DNA from: Desulfocarbo sp964620595
GTDB lineage: Bacteria; Desulfobacterota; Desulfarculia; Desulfarculales; Desulfarculaceae
DNA length: 64,000 nucleotides
Direction of reading: 5' to 3'
Assembly (NCBI GenBank): GCA_964620595.1
Contig: CAZUHP010000011.1
Coordinates: 1 to 64,000 of the forward strand
In this document: positions 1 through 8,233 of the stretch, piece by piece
How the letters are laid out: every line of letters begins with the position of its first letter
How positions within the stretch are numbered: position 1 is the stretch's first letter
Program-made: the position numbers and the translations under genes
The notes under the pieces: generated by a model
The model's input: only the letters and a program-made list of their open reading frames with translations
What the model was told of the DNA's origin: nothing
The model's database searches: none

Positions 1-162
1 GGGGGGGCGACGGGGGGGGCGACGGCGGGCGACGGGGGGGCGGGGGCGGCGGGGCGGCGGGGGGCAACGGGGGCTGGAAGATACGACCGGGGCAACAAGA
101 AGGCAGCAGCGCTGCGGCGGGCGGGACACGGGGGCGACGGGGGGGCGGGGGGGGGGCGGGGG
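1..162. repeat. G-rich GGGGGCGAC low-complexity repeat block
   Basis: Nearly pure G-runs separated by CGAC or CGGC units fill most of the segment downstream of the XRE gene. The same unit recurs in at least eight other places in the window. The central part (about 61-125) is less regular. No gene is visible. The left neighbour lies outside the window, so it cannot be said whether this gap is convergent like most others that carry the repeat. Confidence 0.8.
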
Positions 163-570
163 TCAACCCGCTTTCTTGAGCTGGGCCTCCAGGTCGGCCA
201 GGGCCTGGCGCAGGCGGGCCTGGCGGCGGGAGAGGTCCCGGGCCTTGCTCTTGAGATACAAAAAGAGGTCTTCCTGGCTCTCGGCGTCCATGAGATCCAC
301 CAGCTCGGCCACGGCCCGGCCGTAGCCGCTCCCGGGCGTTTCACTGCCGGCCCCGCGGCCCCACACCAGCTCCTGGGGGGTGATGCCGGCCAGCTCGGCC
401 GCGCGGCGCAGCACGCTGTCCGGCGCCAGGCGCTTGCCGGTCTCGTAGCGGTTGTATTGGGCCTGCTTGAGGCCCAGGCGGCCGGCGTACTCCTGCTGGG
501 TCAGCCCGCCCCGCAGCTCCTTGAGCCGCGCACCCACCCGGGCGGCGATGATGTGATGGGACTCACGCAC
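163..570 (-). CDS. XRE-family helix-turn-helix regulator
   Basis: The predicted 135-residue protein has an N-terminal Cro/C1-type helix-turn-helix (about residues 8-62; core LTQQEYAGRLGLKQAQYNRYETG), matching the lambda-repressor-like family. After it comes a linker and a charged C-terminal helix rich in Arg, Leu and Gln (about 95-135) that could form a coiled coil. I chose the GTG at 570 because GGAGGA lies 4 nt upstream; the open frame runs further upstream only as a shadow of the exonuclease gene. It is probably a DNA-binding transcription regulator. Target and ligand cannot be inferred. Confidence 0.75.
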   Translation of the reverse strand: MRESHHIIAARVGARLKELRGGLTQQEYAGRLGLKQAQYNRYETGKRLAPDSVLRRAAELAGITPQELVWGRGAGSETPGSGYGRAVAELVDLMDAESQEDLFLYLKSKARDLSRRQARLRQALADLEAQLKKAG

Positions 571-647
571 GTGCTCCTCCACCCCCCTCGTCCCTCTGCT
601 CCCCACCCTATCCCAAAAGCCCTGCCCTGGTCCAGCCGCCGGCCGGC

Positions 648-1367
648 TCAGGCCAACATTCCCACCCGCACCAGGTCCCTCAAGCGCCCGGGGCTGATCT
701 TCTCCAGCCGGGCCAGCATGCGCTGGAAGATGAGCGCCGTGACCAGGGCGTCGCCGGCCGCGGTGTGGCGCTCGGCGCCCGAGAGCCCGAAGCGCTCCAC
801 CAACTGGTCCAGGCCGCACTTGTGCCGGTTGCGGTCGATGCCGTAGGGGTCCGAGGGCAGCACCACCCCCTGGCACATGCGGACCAGGTCGATGACCAGG
901 TTCTGCAAGTTGAAGCCGTAGAGCCGCCGCATGGTGAAGTTGGTGAAATGCAGGTCGAACTCCGCGTAGTGGGCCACCAGGATGTCCGTGCCCAGCCAGG
1001 CCAGGAAGTCCTGGAACACCTCGGCGGCGTGGCGCGCGCCCGCCACCTGGTCGGGCTTGATGCCGTGGATCTTGATGGACTCCGCCGGGATGTTCCGCCC
1101 CGGGTTGACCAGCTCGGCAAAGGAATCGCCCAGCATGATGTGCCCGCCCTGGAAACGCACCGCGCCCACCGACACCACCCGGTCCCTCTCGGTGGAGAGC
1201 CCGGTGGTTTCCAGGTCCAGCACCACGTAGCTGTACTCGCGGGCGGGCCGGCCGGGGTCCAGATGGTCCAGGGCGCGTAGGTTGGTCCGGGCCGGGCCGG
1301 GCAGGTCCCTGCGCTTAAGCCTGAGGCGCAGGGCCTTGTTGACGAGCTTGGCCTTGGTGAGGGACAC
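648..1367 (-). CDS. DEDDh 3'-5' exonuclease (DnaQ / Pol III epsilon-like)
   Basis: This 239-residue protein carries the DEDDh exonuclease motifs: ExoI DLETTG with D51 and E53, ExoII VAHYAEFDLHF with D138, and ExoIII HTAAGDA with H201 and D206. An N-terminal extension of about 45 residues precedes the nuclease core. The family removes 3' nucleotides using two metal ions. The lack of other polymerase-type domains suggests a stand-alone proofreading or repair nuclease. The start is GTG at 1367 with only a weak upstream GGAG/CAGG. It is transcribed toward the XRE gene, with 77 bp between them. Family assignment is firm; the exact substrate is not. Confidence 0.88.
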   Translation of the reverse strand: MSLTKAKLVNKALRLRLKRRDLPGPARTNLRALDHLDPGRPAREYSYVVLDLETTGLSTERDRVVSVGAVRFQGGHIMLGDSFAELVNPGRNIPAESIKIHGIKPDQVAGARHAAEVFQDFLAWLGTDILVAHYAEFDLHFTNFTMRRLYGFNLQNLVIDLVRMCQGVVLPSDPYGIDRNRHKCGLDQLVERFGLSGAERHTAAGDALVTALIFQRMLARLEKISPGRLRDLVRVGMLA

Positions 1368-1556
1368 TGCCGGCCTGCCTCTCCCGCCCCGGGGGCGTGC
1401 GACATGCGGGTGAAACGGGTACAGCTTAACAAAAACTCCGCCACCCGCGTAAGCCCCTTGCCGCGCCCCGGCCCATCTCCCGCAACCGAGGACGTTGGTT
1501 TCGGTGGTATTGATCCAGCAGGTGGTGATTCCCCGCCCCGGCCGCGCGGGAGGAGG

Positions 1557-2336
1557 CTAATCTTCCTCGTCCGGCAGGGGCAGGGGGCTCAGGTCCGGCG
1601 GAGTGGGCAGGGTGTCCAGGCCGGAGCTGATCAGCGCGCCCCACAGGCTGGGCCGCACCTTCTTGTTCTGGCGGTGCAGGGACTCCAGTATCTCCCGCAC
1701 CCGGGCGCGCTGCCCCTCGGCCGCCGAAGGGCAGCAGGGCGGCTGCACGGGAAAGCCCTTCTTCTCGGCAAAGCGGCGGGTCTGGTCCGCATTGACCAAG
1801 GCCAGGGGACGGATGACGGTGATCTCGCCCCCGAAAAAGGGCTGCACCGGCAGCATGGTGGCCAGGCTGCCGGCGAACAGGCAATTCATGAGGAAGGTCT
1901 CGAAGATGTCGTCCTGGTGGTGGGCCAGGGCCAGCTTGGCGCAGCCGTGCTCGCCGCACATCTCGAAAAGCTCCCGGCGCCGGTGCATGGCGCAGAAGAA
2001 GCAGGGGCTCTTCTCCCGGTTCTCCGGGGTATGGGCCCGGGGGCCGTAGTCGGTTTCGCGGATGAACAGCTCCACCCCCAACTCGGCGCAGAACCGCCGC
2101 AATGCCCCGTGGTCCACGCTGTGATAGCCCATCTCCACATGAAAAGCCTTGATGGTGTAGTCGATGGGGATGCGGCGGCGGCGCTCGGCCAGGAGCCACA
2201 ACAGGCTCAAGGAATCCTTGCCCCCGGAAAGTCCCACTGCCACCGCATCGCCGTGGGAGATCATGCGCCAGCCGTGCACCGCCTTGCCGCATAGGCTCAT
2301 CACCTGGCGCTCCAGGAAGCCGGCCCGCCTGCTCAT
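1557..2336 (-). CDS. ttcA: TtcA-like tRNA 2-thiolation PP-loop ATPase
   Basis: The protein has 259 residues with the PP-loop SGGKDS at 37-42 and a CxxC pair (C112, C115, in SPCFFCA) typical of TtcA, which thiolates cytidine 32 of some tRNAs using a 4Fe-4S cluster. HHQDD and the C-terminal CCPSA also fit the family. The acidic tail ending in DEED is unusual but harmless. The start ATG overlaps the stop of the upstream MBL gene (ATGA), so translation is probably coupled. It is the last gene of the ppiD-trmO-MBL-ttcA operon; trmO is also a tRNA-modification gene. A related TtuA/Ncs6-type thiolase is a less likely alternative. Confidence 0.8.
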   Translation of the reverse strand: MSRRAGFLERQVMSLCGKAVHGWRMISHGDAVAVGLSGGKDSLSLLWLLAERRRRIPIDYTIKAFHVEMGYHSVDHGALRRFCAELGVELFIRETDYGPRAHTPENREKSPCFFCAMHRRRELFEMCGEHGCAKLALAHHQDDIFETFLMNCLFAGSLATMLPVQPFFGGEITVIRPLALVNADQTRRFAEKKGFPVQPPCCPSAAEGQRARVREILESLHRQNKKVRPSLWGALISSGLDTLPTPPDLSPLPLPDEED

Positions 2337-3205
2337 AGCTCCAGCACCTCACCCGAGGCCAGGGGCTGAAAGCGGGGGCCCAGCTCCCGGCGCAACCTGG
2401 CCACCACCTCGGCACCGGTGCAGTGGCCCGCAACCACGCCCAGCTCCGGCCGGGCCGCCAGCTCGGCGATGGCCGCCTCGCGCTGGGCCCGGGGGGCGGG
2501 GCCCAGGTGGGTGCCACCCACCAGCAGCCGGGGCCGGCGTCCCAGGGCCTCCTCTGCGGCCAAGAGCACGTTCACCACCCCGGCATGGGCGCAGCCGGTC
2601 AGCACCGCCGGTCCCTTGTTGCCCTCCACCACCAGGGCCAGATCGTCCAGAAAGGGATCGGGGCGCAGGCCGCCCCCACCCCCGCCCCCCCCGTCGCCGC
2701 CCCCCTTGTCTTGGGTGAGCAGGCCGGGCGCCGGGCCCTCAAAGGAAGTGCGGCGGGGTATGGGAGCCAGCAGGGTCACCCCCTTCAGGGGGGCGGCGCT
2801 GCCCTGAACCCAGTGGAACTCCGCGCCCAGACGCTGGTAGGACTCGGCCGGACCCTGGGGTGGGCCGATGTCACCCAACCGGCCGGCGCTTTCCTTGAGA
2901 TGGGGGGCGAACACCGCGGGGTGGCACCACACGGGAGTGGCCAGCCCCAGCCGGGAGCGGACCTCCAGCAAGCCAGCCAGCCCGCCCACGTGGTCGTAGT
3001 GCCCGTGGCTGAGGACCACCGCCTCGATGTTCCCCGGCTCCAGGCCCAGGGCCGCCAGGTTGGGCAGCAGGGCCCTGCCCGCCCCGGTGTCGTAAAGGAG
3101 GCGATGGCCGCGGTGCTCCAGCCACAGGGCCAGGCCGTGCTCGGCCACCAGGCCGGGCGCGCCGGCGGTGTTGTCCACCACCACCACCAGCCGGCTCGGG
3201 CTCAC
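2333..3205 (-). CDS. MBL-fold metallohydrolase (COG1237-like)
   Basis: This is a 290-residue metallo-beta-lactamase-fold protein. The metal motif SHGHYDHVGG gives H67, H69, D71 and H72; later ligands are likely in TGCAHAG, GGTHLG and GHCTG. These segments are typical of the COG1237 group (annotated elsewhere as dihydropterin-ribofuranosylaminobenzene phosphate synthase-like), but no specific substrate can be given. A glycine-only loop (about residues 168-179, broken by one Asp) is coded by a G/C-run and looks like an insertion of the local repeat. I chose the GTG at 3205 because it overlaps the trmO stop as GTGA. Its own stop overlaps the ttcA start. Confidence 0.75.
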   Translation of the reverse strand: MSPSRLVVVVDNTAGAPGLVAEHGLALWLEHRGHRLLYDTGAGRALLPNLAALGLEPGNIEAVVLSHGHYDHVGGLAGLLEVRSRLGLATPVWCHPAVFAPHLKESAGRLGDIGPPQGPAESYQRLGAEFHWVQGSAAPLKGVTLLAPIPRRTSFEGPAPGLLTQDKGGGDGGGGGGGGLRPDPFLDDLALVVEGNKGPAVLTGCAHAGVVNVLLAAEEALGRRPRLLVGGTHLGPAPRAQREAAIAELAARPELGVVAGHCTGAEVVARLRRELGPRFQPLASGEVLEL

Positions 3206-3633
3206 GACGGCTCCCGGGGCCGGTCCAGGCCGGGTACATAGGGTTTCAGGTCCAGCACCGGCGTGCCCTCGATGGCCTCCAGGCCGCACACCGTGAGCCG
3301 GGTGCCCTCGATGGCCTCCAGGCGCACCAGGGTGAGTCCGATGGGGTTGGGCCGGTTGGGCGCGCGGGTGTTGAACAGGCCGGTGGCGGGCCGGTCGGCG
3401 TCGCCGCGGGGATGCACCTTCATTCGGGGTTCGTCGGCCTTGTGGAGATAGGTGAGCACCCACAGGTGGCAGCCCGGCGCCAGGCCCTCCAGGGCCGGGG
3501 CCCAGCGGGGCTCCAGCTCGATCACCGAGAGTTCGCCGGCCTCGGGCCCTTGGCGGGGGGCCTGGCGGCGCGATAAGTAGGGCGAGTGCACCACGCCGAT
3601 GGGCCGCAGGCTGAAGGCCTTGTCCCGCCCCAT
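3202..3633 (-). CDS. trmO: tRNA (N6-threonylcarbamoyladenosine-37) methyltransferase TrmO
   Basis: This 143-residue protein matches the TsaA/TrmO (UPF0066) family along its whole length. It has IGVVHSPY near the start, FNTRAPNRPNPIGLT in the middle and GTPVLDLKPYVP near the end. TrmO uses SAM to methylate t6A37 of tRNA-Thr. The ATG at 3633 has GGGAGG 5 nt upstream; a GTG one codon earlier is less likely. It sits 12 bp after ppiD and overlaps the MBL gene by GTGA. The gene contains a short direct repeat at DNA level that encodes LEAIEGT twice, 33 bp apart. Confidence 0.9.
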   Translation of the reverse strand: MGRDKAFSLRPIGVVHSPYLSRRQAPRQGPEAGELSVIELEPRWAPALEGLAPGCHLWVLTYLHKADEPRMKVHPRGDADRPATGLFNTRAPNRPNPIGLTLVRLEAIEGTRLTVCGLEAIEGTPVLDLKPYVPGLDRPREPS

Positions 3634-3645
3634 CACCCCTCCCGC

Positions 3646-5532
3646 CTAGAGCTTGGCCAGGGCCTGGATCTCGGCCTTCTCGCGCAGGTCGGCCAGGAAA
3701 TCCTGCACCATGCGGCGCCGCTTCTTGAGCAGCAGCTCGGCGCGCACCTCGTCGCGGTAGGCGTCCTTGGCCGCCTGGTCGGGGGCCTTGCGCCCGGTCA
3801 GCACCGCGGCGGCGAACACGTCGCCTGCGGGCACCGGCCGGGCCAGCACCGGGGCGTGGGAGGGCCGCAGGAACAAAGCATCCACCAGGCGGTCCGAGTG
3901 GTCCAGGCCCTTGATGTCCTCGCCGGCCTTGAGCCAGCCGGTCTCCTTGGCCGCCGGGTCCTGGCGGAGCTTGCGGGCCGGGTCCTTGGCCGCGCGCAGG
4001 TCGGCCAGGAGCTTGGCCGCGGCCTCCTGGGCCGCCTTCTCGGCCTTGTCGTCCTGGATGGCCAGGCGCACCTCCTCCTCCACCTCCTTGAGCGGCTTCA
4101 CGCTCTCGGGGATGATCTTGCTGAGCACCGCCACCACGCTGCCGTCGGCATAGGGCAGCACCGGCAACACCTGGCCCGGGGATAGGTCCTCCACCGCCTG
4201 GGCCAGGCCCTTGAGCCCGGGCAGCCCGCTCACCGGCCTGCCCTTGACCACCGGCGGGGTGGTGTACAGCGAGCGCTTGTGCTGGCGGGCCAAGTCCTTC
4301 AGGTCCTTGCCCTTGGCCACCTGGTCAAAGGCGCGTTCGGCCGCGGCGGCGGCCAGGTCGCGGGCCCGCTGCTCCACGAGTTCCTGCTTGATCTCACCCT
4401 TCACCTTCTCCAGGGGAGTGATGCGGGCCTGGCGGTGATCCTCCACCTTGATCACGTGCCAGCCGAAGCGGGTACGCACCAGGCCCAACTGGCCGGGCTT
4501 GAGCCGGAAGGCCAGCTCCTCGAAGGGCTTGACCATCTGGCCGCGGCCGAACCAGCCCAGATCGCCGCCGGTCTTGGCGGTGGGCCCCTGGGAGTACTTG
4601 CGGGCCAGGGCCGCGAAATCCTGGCCCGGCTTCTTGGCCAGGGCCAGTATCTTCTCGGCCAGCTTCTTGGCCGCCTCCTCCTGGGCCTTGGTCGGCTTGT
4701 CCGGCAGGGTGATGAGGATATGGCGGGCGTGAACCTGCTCGGGCTTGGCGTAGCGCTCGCGGTTCATCTCGTAGAAATCGCGTATGTCATCGGGCCTCAC
4801 GTCGGCCTGGTCGCGGTAGGCCGCGGCCGGGAAGGTGAGATAGGTGAGCACCAGCTTCTCGGGCACCAGGAAGCGGACCTTGTGCTGCTTGTAGAAGGAT
4901 TCGATCTCCGCCTGGCTCACCTTCTGCTTCTTCAGGTAGTCGTCGGGGTTGAAGAGCTTGTACACCCCCTTCACCTCGGTGAGGCGCTGTTCCAGCTCGT
5001 GCTCCACCTCCAGGGGCGTCACCTGGGCCGCGCCGGCCACCAGGATGGAAAGCTTCTCCATGATGAGGTTGTTGCGCTGCATGGCCTCAAAGGCCTCGGG
5101 GGTGAGCCGGTTGCGGGCCAGCACCCGCTGGTAGGTCCTCAGGTCGAAGCGGCCGTTACGCTGGAACACCTCCATGGAGGCCACCCGGCGGCGGATTTCT
5201 TCCTCCCCCACCACGATGCCCATGCGCTCGGCGGCCTGGAACAGGAGCACCTGGTCCACCAGGCGGTCTATGGCGCGCTGGCGCAGGTTCAACAGGGGGG
5301 CCAGCTTTTCGAACTGGTCGCCCATCTGGCGCCGGGCCTCCTCGGTGAGCTTGCCCAGTTCCTCGCGCACCTGGGTCATGGTGATGGGCTCGCCGTTGAC
5401 CTTGAGCGCCACTTCCTGGCGGCTGCCGTAGTAGGAGTAGACCCCAAAGGAAAGGGCGAAGGCCAGGGCGATGGCGCCCAGCACGATCTTGATGATCCAA
5501 CTGCCGGCGTGTTTGCGCATCAACTCAAGCAT
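3646..5532 (-). CDS. ppiD: PpiD/SurA-type periplasmic peptidyl-prolyl isomerase
   Basis: This 628-residue protein has the PpiD layout. A short cytoplasmic start is followed by one membrane anchor (about residues 13-33), a SurA-N chaperone domain (about 40-220), a parvulin rotamase domain (about 266-370; starts VHARHILI, contains GGDLGWFGRGQMVKPFE and GWHVIKV) and a second chaperone region. It would act as a membrane-anchored folding factor for exported proteins. It is the first gene of a four-gene minus-strand operon with trmO 12 bp downstream. The upstream gap holds a TATATATA stretch (about 5586-5597) that may contain its -10 element. Length and domain order are normal. Confidence 0.9.
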   Translation of the reverse strand: MLELMRKHAGSWIIKIVLGAIALAFALSFGVYSYYGSRQEVALKVNGEPITMTQVREELGKLTEEARRQMGDQFEKLAPLLNLRQRAIDRLVDQVLLFQAAERMGIVVGEEEIRRRVASMEVFQRNGRFDLRTYQRVLARNRLTPEAFEAMQRNNLIMEKLSILVAGAAQVTPLEVEHELEQRLTEVKGVYKLFNPDDYLKKQKVSQAEIESFYKQHKVRFLVPEKLVLTYLTFPAAAYRDQADVRPDDIRDFYEMNRERYAKPEQVHARHILITLPDKPTKAQEEAAKKLAEKILALAKKPGQDFAALARKYSQGPTAKTGGDLGWFGRGQMVKPFEELAFRLKPGQLGLVRTRFGWHVIKVEDHRQARITPLEKVKGEIKQELVEQRARDLAAAAAERAFDQVAKGKDLKDLARQHKRSLYTTPPVVKGRPVSGLPGLKGLAQAVEDLSPGQVLPVLPYADGSVVAVLSKIIPESVKPLKEVEEEVRLAIQDDKAEKAAQEAAAKLLADLRAAKDPARKLRQDPAAKETGWLKAGEDIKGLDHSDRLVDALFLRPSHAPVLARPVPAGDVFAAAVLTGRKAPDQAAKDAYRDEVRAELLLKKRRRMVQDFLADLREKAEIQALAKL

Positions 5533-5849
5533 GACTTCGGCCTCTTTTTGCCAAACAGGCAGTGGTGGGCTGAGGTTGATCTTTCACATATATATAAGGG
5601 CTAAAACCTAGCATGCGCTCCGCGGCCCGTCAATTGCGCGCGCCTGCCCCCCATACCCCGCCCCTGGCTCCCCGTCGCCCGCCCCCCGTTACCCGCCCCC
5701 CGTCGCCCGCCCCCCGTCGCCCGCTCCCCGTCGCCCCCCCGTCGCCCCCCCGTCGCCCGCTTTTACCGGCCAACGCTAAAAGCTTGACGCCCCCGCCGCC
5801 ATGGGTTGTAATTTGTCCATGCCCCCTCCAAAGCGAACCCGAGCAGTTA
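5533..5849. repeat. Divergent gap with AT island and C-rich CGTCGCCCC repeat
   Basis: The gap separates divergent ppiD and the PilZ-like gene. The left part has an AT-rich island (about 5583-5605), probably promoter DNA for ppiD. Positions about 5641-5762 are almost only CCCCGTCGCC units, the complement of the GGGGGCGAC repeat seen elsewhere. The open frame through the repeat encodes a Pro/Arg-rich peptide that I regard as spurious. No gene or RNA is recognised. Confidence 0.75.
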
Positions 5850-6281
5850 ATGAGCGCCTTTCATCTCAGCACCACCGCCAGGCGGCCCCTGAAGATACGG
5901 CTCCGCCTGGTGAGCGCCCGCAGCCACCGGCCCCTCACCAGCAAGGCCGAGGTGGCGGTGCGCTCCCTGAGCCGCCGCGGGGCCCAGCTCTTACTGGAGA
6001 GCCCCTTCATCGACGGGCTGCACGTGCTCATGGACGTGCACAACATCACCCCCAAGCTGGTGGAGGTGTTCTTTCCGGGGGAGAACCCGGAGACCCACGG
6101 AGAGGTCTCCCTGCTGGGGGACATCAAATCCTACCGCCACGAGGAAGAGCCGGCCGGGGTGCGTTTCGTGCTGGAGGTGGCCTGGCTGGAAGACCAAGCC
6201 TTCGTGGACAAACGGGAGCGCGACCTGAAGCGCCTCATCCGCCTCATCAAGAAAGACCTGCACAGCCTGGGGACTCACTGA
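5850..6281 (+). CDS. PilZ-like small protein
   Basis: The predicted 143-residue protein starts at ATG 5850 (MSAFHLST...), without a strong ribosome-binding site. Residues about 10-75 resemble a PilZ beta-barrel: an Arg-rich start (TARRPLKIRLRLVSAR), then VRSLSRRGAQLLLE in the place of the D/NxSxxG motif. PilZ domains bind cyclic di-GMP, but the motif here is degenerate, so the assignment is tentative. The C-terminal half is charged, with VDKRERDLKRLIRLIKKDL probably helical. Its stop overlaps the next start (TGATG), beginning a four-gene chain of overlapping genes. Confidence 0.5.
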   Translation: MSAFHLSTTARRPLKIRLRLVSARSHRPLTSKAEVAVRSLSRRGAQLLLESPFIDGLHVLMDVHNITPKLVEVFFPGENPETHGEVSLLGDIKSYRHEEEPAGVRFVLEVAWLEDQAFVDKRERDLKRLIRLIKKDLHSLGTH

Positions 6282-7258
6282 TGCGATACGCCGCCCTGCT
6301 GCTGGCCCTGGCCCTGGTCCTGGCCGGTTGCGCCGCGCCGCCGCCGGCTCCACCCCAACCCCGAGCCCAGGACTTCACCCAACCCCTGGCCCTGCGGGTG
6401 CTCGACTCGCGGGACCGGCCCCTGGCTGGGGCCAAGGTGGAGCTATCGCCCCGCCAGGGATCCCCCCTGGGCCGGGCGGTTCTGGTCTGCGACCGCCAGG
6501 GCGAGGTGCGCTTCTCCTGGCGGCCCAAGGTGGTGGACCACACCGCGGGCAGCCAGGTGCGCGACAAGGTGTTCGACCTGGTGAGCGAGTTGGACTACGT
6601 GGTGCGCAAGCCCGGTTTCTTCCCGGCCCGGGGACGCCTGCGGGCGGTGGCCCGGGGCCGCCGGCTGGTCGATCCCCAGCTCAAGCGCCTGGGCCGCGAG
6701 CCCCTGCTGCTGGCCAAGACCGAGGTGGTGGTGCTTCGCCGCCTGGAGGAGGTGTTCGGCGGCGGGCTGGCCGGCCGTCCCCTGGAGGGGCCGGTGATGC
6801 GCCGGCTGCTGGCCTTCCACCGCAGCATGGCGCCGGTGCTGCCCCACCTGGGGGTGGAGTTCGCCTGGCCTGCCTTTGTGCAGGAGGGCGGCCGACTCCG
6901 CCTGCGCTTTGCCTGGCGGGGCGCGGCCTGGGCCGGGCTCAGCCGGGCGCCGCTCCTGGGCCAGGTCACGGCCAGCGCCCTGTTGCCCCTGGCCCGGGCG
7001 GTGGGCGAGGAGCTGGTGCCCCTGGGGGGCGTGAGGCGCCTGGTCCTGGAGGTGGTATCCGAAACCACCCCTGCCCACGACCCCTATGCCCTGCCCACCC
7101 TCACCCGGGTGAGCCTGGCCGCCCCGGTCCCGGCCTACCGCGACCTGGCCGCGGGCCGGCTCAGCCCCGACGCCTTCTTGGCCCGGCACCCGCCCCGCCT
7201 GGTGCGGGTGCCGCCGCCCCGCAGCGCCGACAGCGAATCCCAGGGGGAGCGGCGATGA
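6281..7258 (+). CDS. Predicted lipoprotein of unknown function
   Basis: This 325-residue protein begins with a lipoprotein signal ending in the lipobox LAGC (Cys about 17), so it should be lipid-anchored on the periplasmic side. After the signal comes a Pro-rich linker, then a region resembling a carboxypeptidase-regulatory beta-sandwich (LRVLDSRDRPLAGAKVELSPRQG), then a long domain I do not recognise. The Ala-Pro-rich composition follows the local GC content. It is translationally coupled on both sides (TGATG with the PilZ-like gene, ATGA with the next), so the four proteins are probably made together. Confidence 0.65.
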   Translation: MRYAALLLALALVLAGCAAPPPAPPQPRAQDFTQPLALRVLDSRDRPLAGAKVELSPRQGSPLGRAVLVCDRQGEVRFSWRPKVVDHTAGSQVRDKVFDLVSELDYVVRKPGFFPARGRLRAVARGRRLVDPQLKRLGREPLLLAKTEVVVLRRLEEVFGGGLAGRPLEGPVMRRLLAFHRSMAPVLPHLGVEFAWPAFVQEGGRLRLRFAWRGAAWAGLSRAPLLGQVTASALLPLARAVGEELVPLGGVRRLVLEVVSETTPAHDPYALPTLTRVSLAAPVPAYRDLAAGRLSPDAFLARHPPRLVRVPPPRSADSESQGERR

Positions 7259-7656
7259 GGCTCTTTGGCAGGAAGAAAAGCAAGGACTCGGCCCGGGACC
7301 GGCCGCCCACCCCGCCCAGCATGGCCGAACTCACGGCCCAGGCCGCCCAGGAGATCGACGGGCTCATCGCCCAGGACCCGGAATGGTTCGCCAAGCTGCC
7401 CTACTCCGGCGCCATGAGCCAGGAGCAGGCCCGGGAGTTCGAGATAGAAAAACGCGCCCTGTGGCGCCGGATAATCGCCGAGGCGGGCCTGCGCGACGAA
7501 CTCAAGGGCCTGCGCTGGACCACCCGGGGCGACGAGCTGGTCTGCCCCCAGTGCCGGTCCCTGGAGGGCCGCCTGTTCACCCGCGCCGAGCTGCCGGAGC
7601 TGGCCGCCCTGAGCATGCACCTGGGCTGCCGCTGCGAACTCACGCCGGAGAGATGA
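7255..7656 (+). CDS. Small CxxC/CxC zinc-finger-like protein
   Basis: The product has 133 residues with a basic, hydrophilic N-terminus (MRLFGRKKSKD). The C-terminal third has the pattern CPQCRSLEGRLF ... HLGCRCEL. This CxxC-x-LxGxxF ... CRC arrangement is like the C-terminal end of phage Mu gpF minor head proteins, but no other phage feature is present, so it is probably a stand-alone metal-binding module. The gene overlaps both neighbours by ATGA. Function unknown. Confidence 0.55.
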   Translation: MRLFGRKKSKDSARDRPPTPPSMAELTAQAAQEIDGLIAQDPEWFAKLPYSGAMSQEQAREFEIEKRALWRRIIAEAGLRDELKGLRWTTRGDELVCPQCRSLEGRLFTRAELPELAALSMHLGCRCELTPER

Positions 7657-7925
7657 TGGACGAACTCATGCACCGCGCCCACCGCCTGTACGAGCGGGAG
7701 GGGGACCACCTGCGCTCCCTCATGGCCAAGGACCCCACCTACTCCCGCCTGCTCAGCCAGTTGGAGCGCCTGGAGGCGCGCCAGGCCCACCGGCTGGACC
7801 CGGAAACCGCCGCGGCGCTCACCGAGGCCCGCCAACTCCTGCTGGAGATGACCCGGGAGACGGCCTTCAAGATGGGCTACCTCTATGCCCATACCCACCC
7901 CCTGGAGGAGCTGTTCGGCTCCTAG
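7653..7925 (+). CDS. Small helical protein of unknown function
   Basis: This 90-residue, mostly charged protein is predicted to be helical (long runs such as SQLERLEARQAHRL and ALTEARQLLLEMTRETAFKMGY) and has no signal or cysteines. It is the last gene of the overlapping four-gene chain. Two tandem ATG codons (7653 and 7656) could both serve as start; the first overlaps the previous stop. No family is recognised. Confidence 0.55.
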   Translation: MMDELMHRAHRLYEREGDHLRSLMAKDPTYSRLLSQLERLEARQAHRLDPETAAALTEARQLLLEMTRETAFKMGYLYAHTHPLEELFGS

Positions 7926-8233
7926 GGAGGCTCGCCGGCGAAACATCTGCCGGCGGCGGGAAGTCCCCGCGCCTTTACCCTTCTCACCCCTTGGGGCGGA
8001 CCGGCCAAAAACCCAGAATCACGATTCGTGACGACGCCGGCTAAGTCGAAGTATTCAGGCGGGGTGTCCGCGCGGAGCGGGGCGACGGGGGGGCGACGGG
8101 GGGACGACGGGGGGCGGCGGGGGCGACGGGGGGCGCAAACCTGTCAGAAGCGGAGAATCACGCTCCGTGACGACACTGGCTAAGTCGGGGTACCTGATGC
8201 AGGACGTCCGCGCGGGCCGGCGGGGCGGACCGA
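7926..8233. repeat. Convergent gap with two copies of a ~60-bp element and a G-rich repeat
   Basis: No gene is seen between these convergent genes. Two diverged copies of a roughly 60-bp element lie at about 8015-8076 and 8154-8216, offset by 139 bp. Each has the dyad TCACG-3nt-CGTGA (8019-8031 and 8158-8170), the shared block GCTAAGTCG, and an end GTCCGCGCGG. Between them is a GGGGGCGAC-type G-run (about 8079-8134). The copies may be a structured RNA, a terminator pair or a dispersed chromosomal repeat. Confidence 0.75.

Noticed and set aside
1..162. CRISPR array or tandem protein-coding repeat
   Set aside because: The units are short, irregular and have no unique spacers; no cas genes are near.
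5613..5849. N-terminal extension of the PilZ-like protein through the C-rich repeat
   Set aside because: It is a Pro/Arg-rich translation of low-complexity DNA; the ATG at 5850 starts the region that looks like a folded protein.
7255..7656. Prophage remnant based on the gpF-like cysteine motif
   Set aside because: No other phage genes, attachment sites or composition change are visible nearby.
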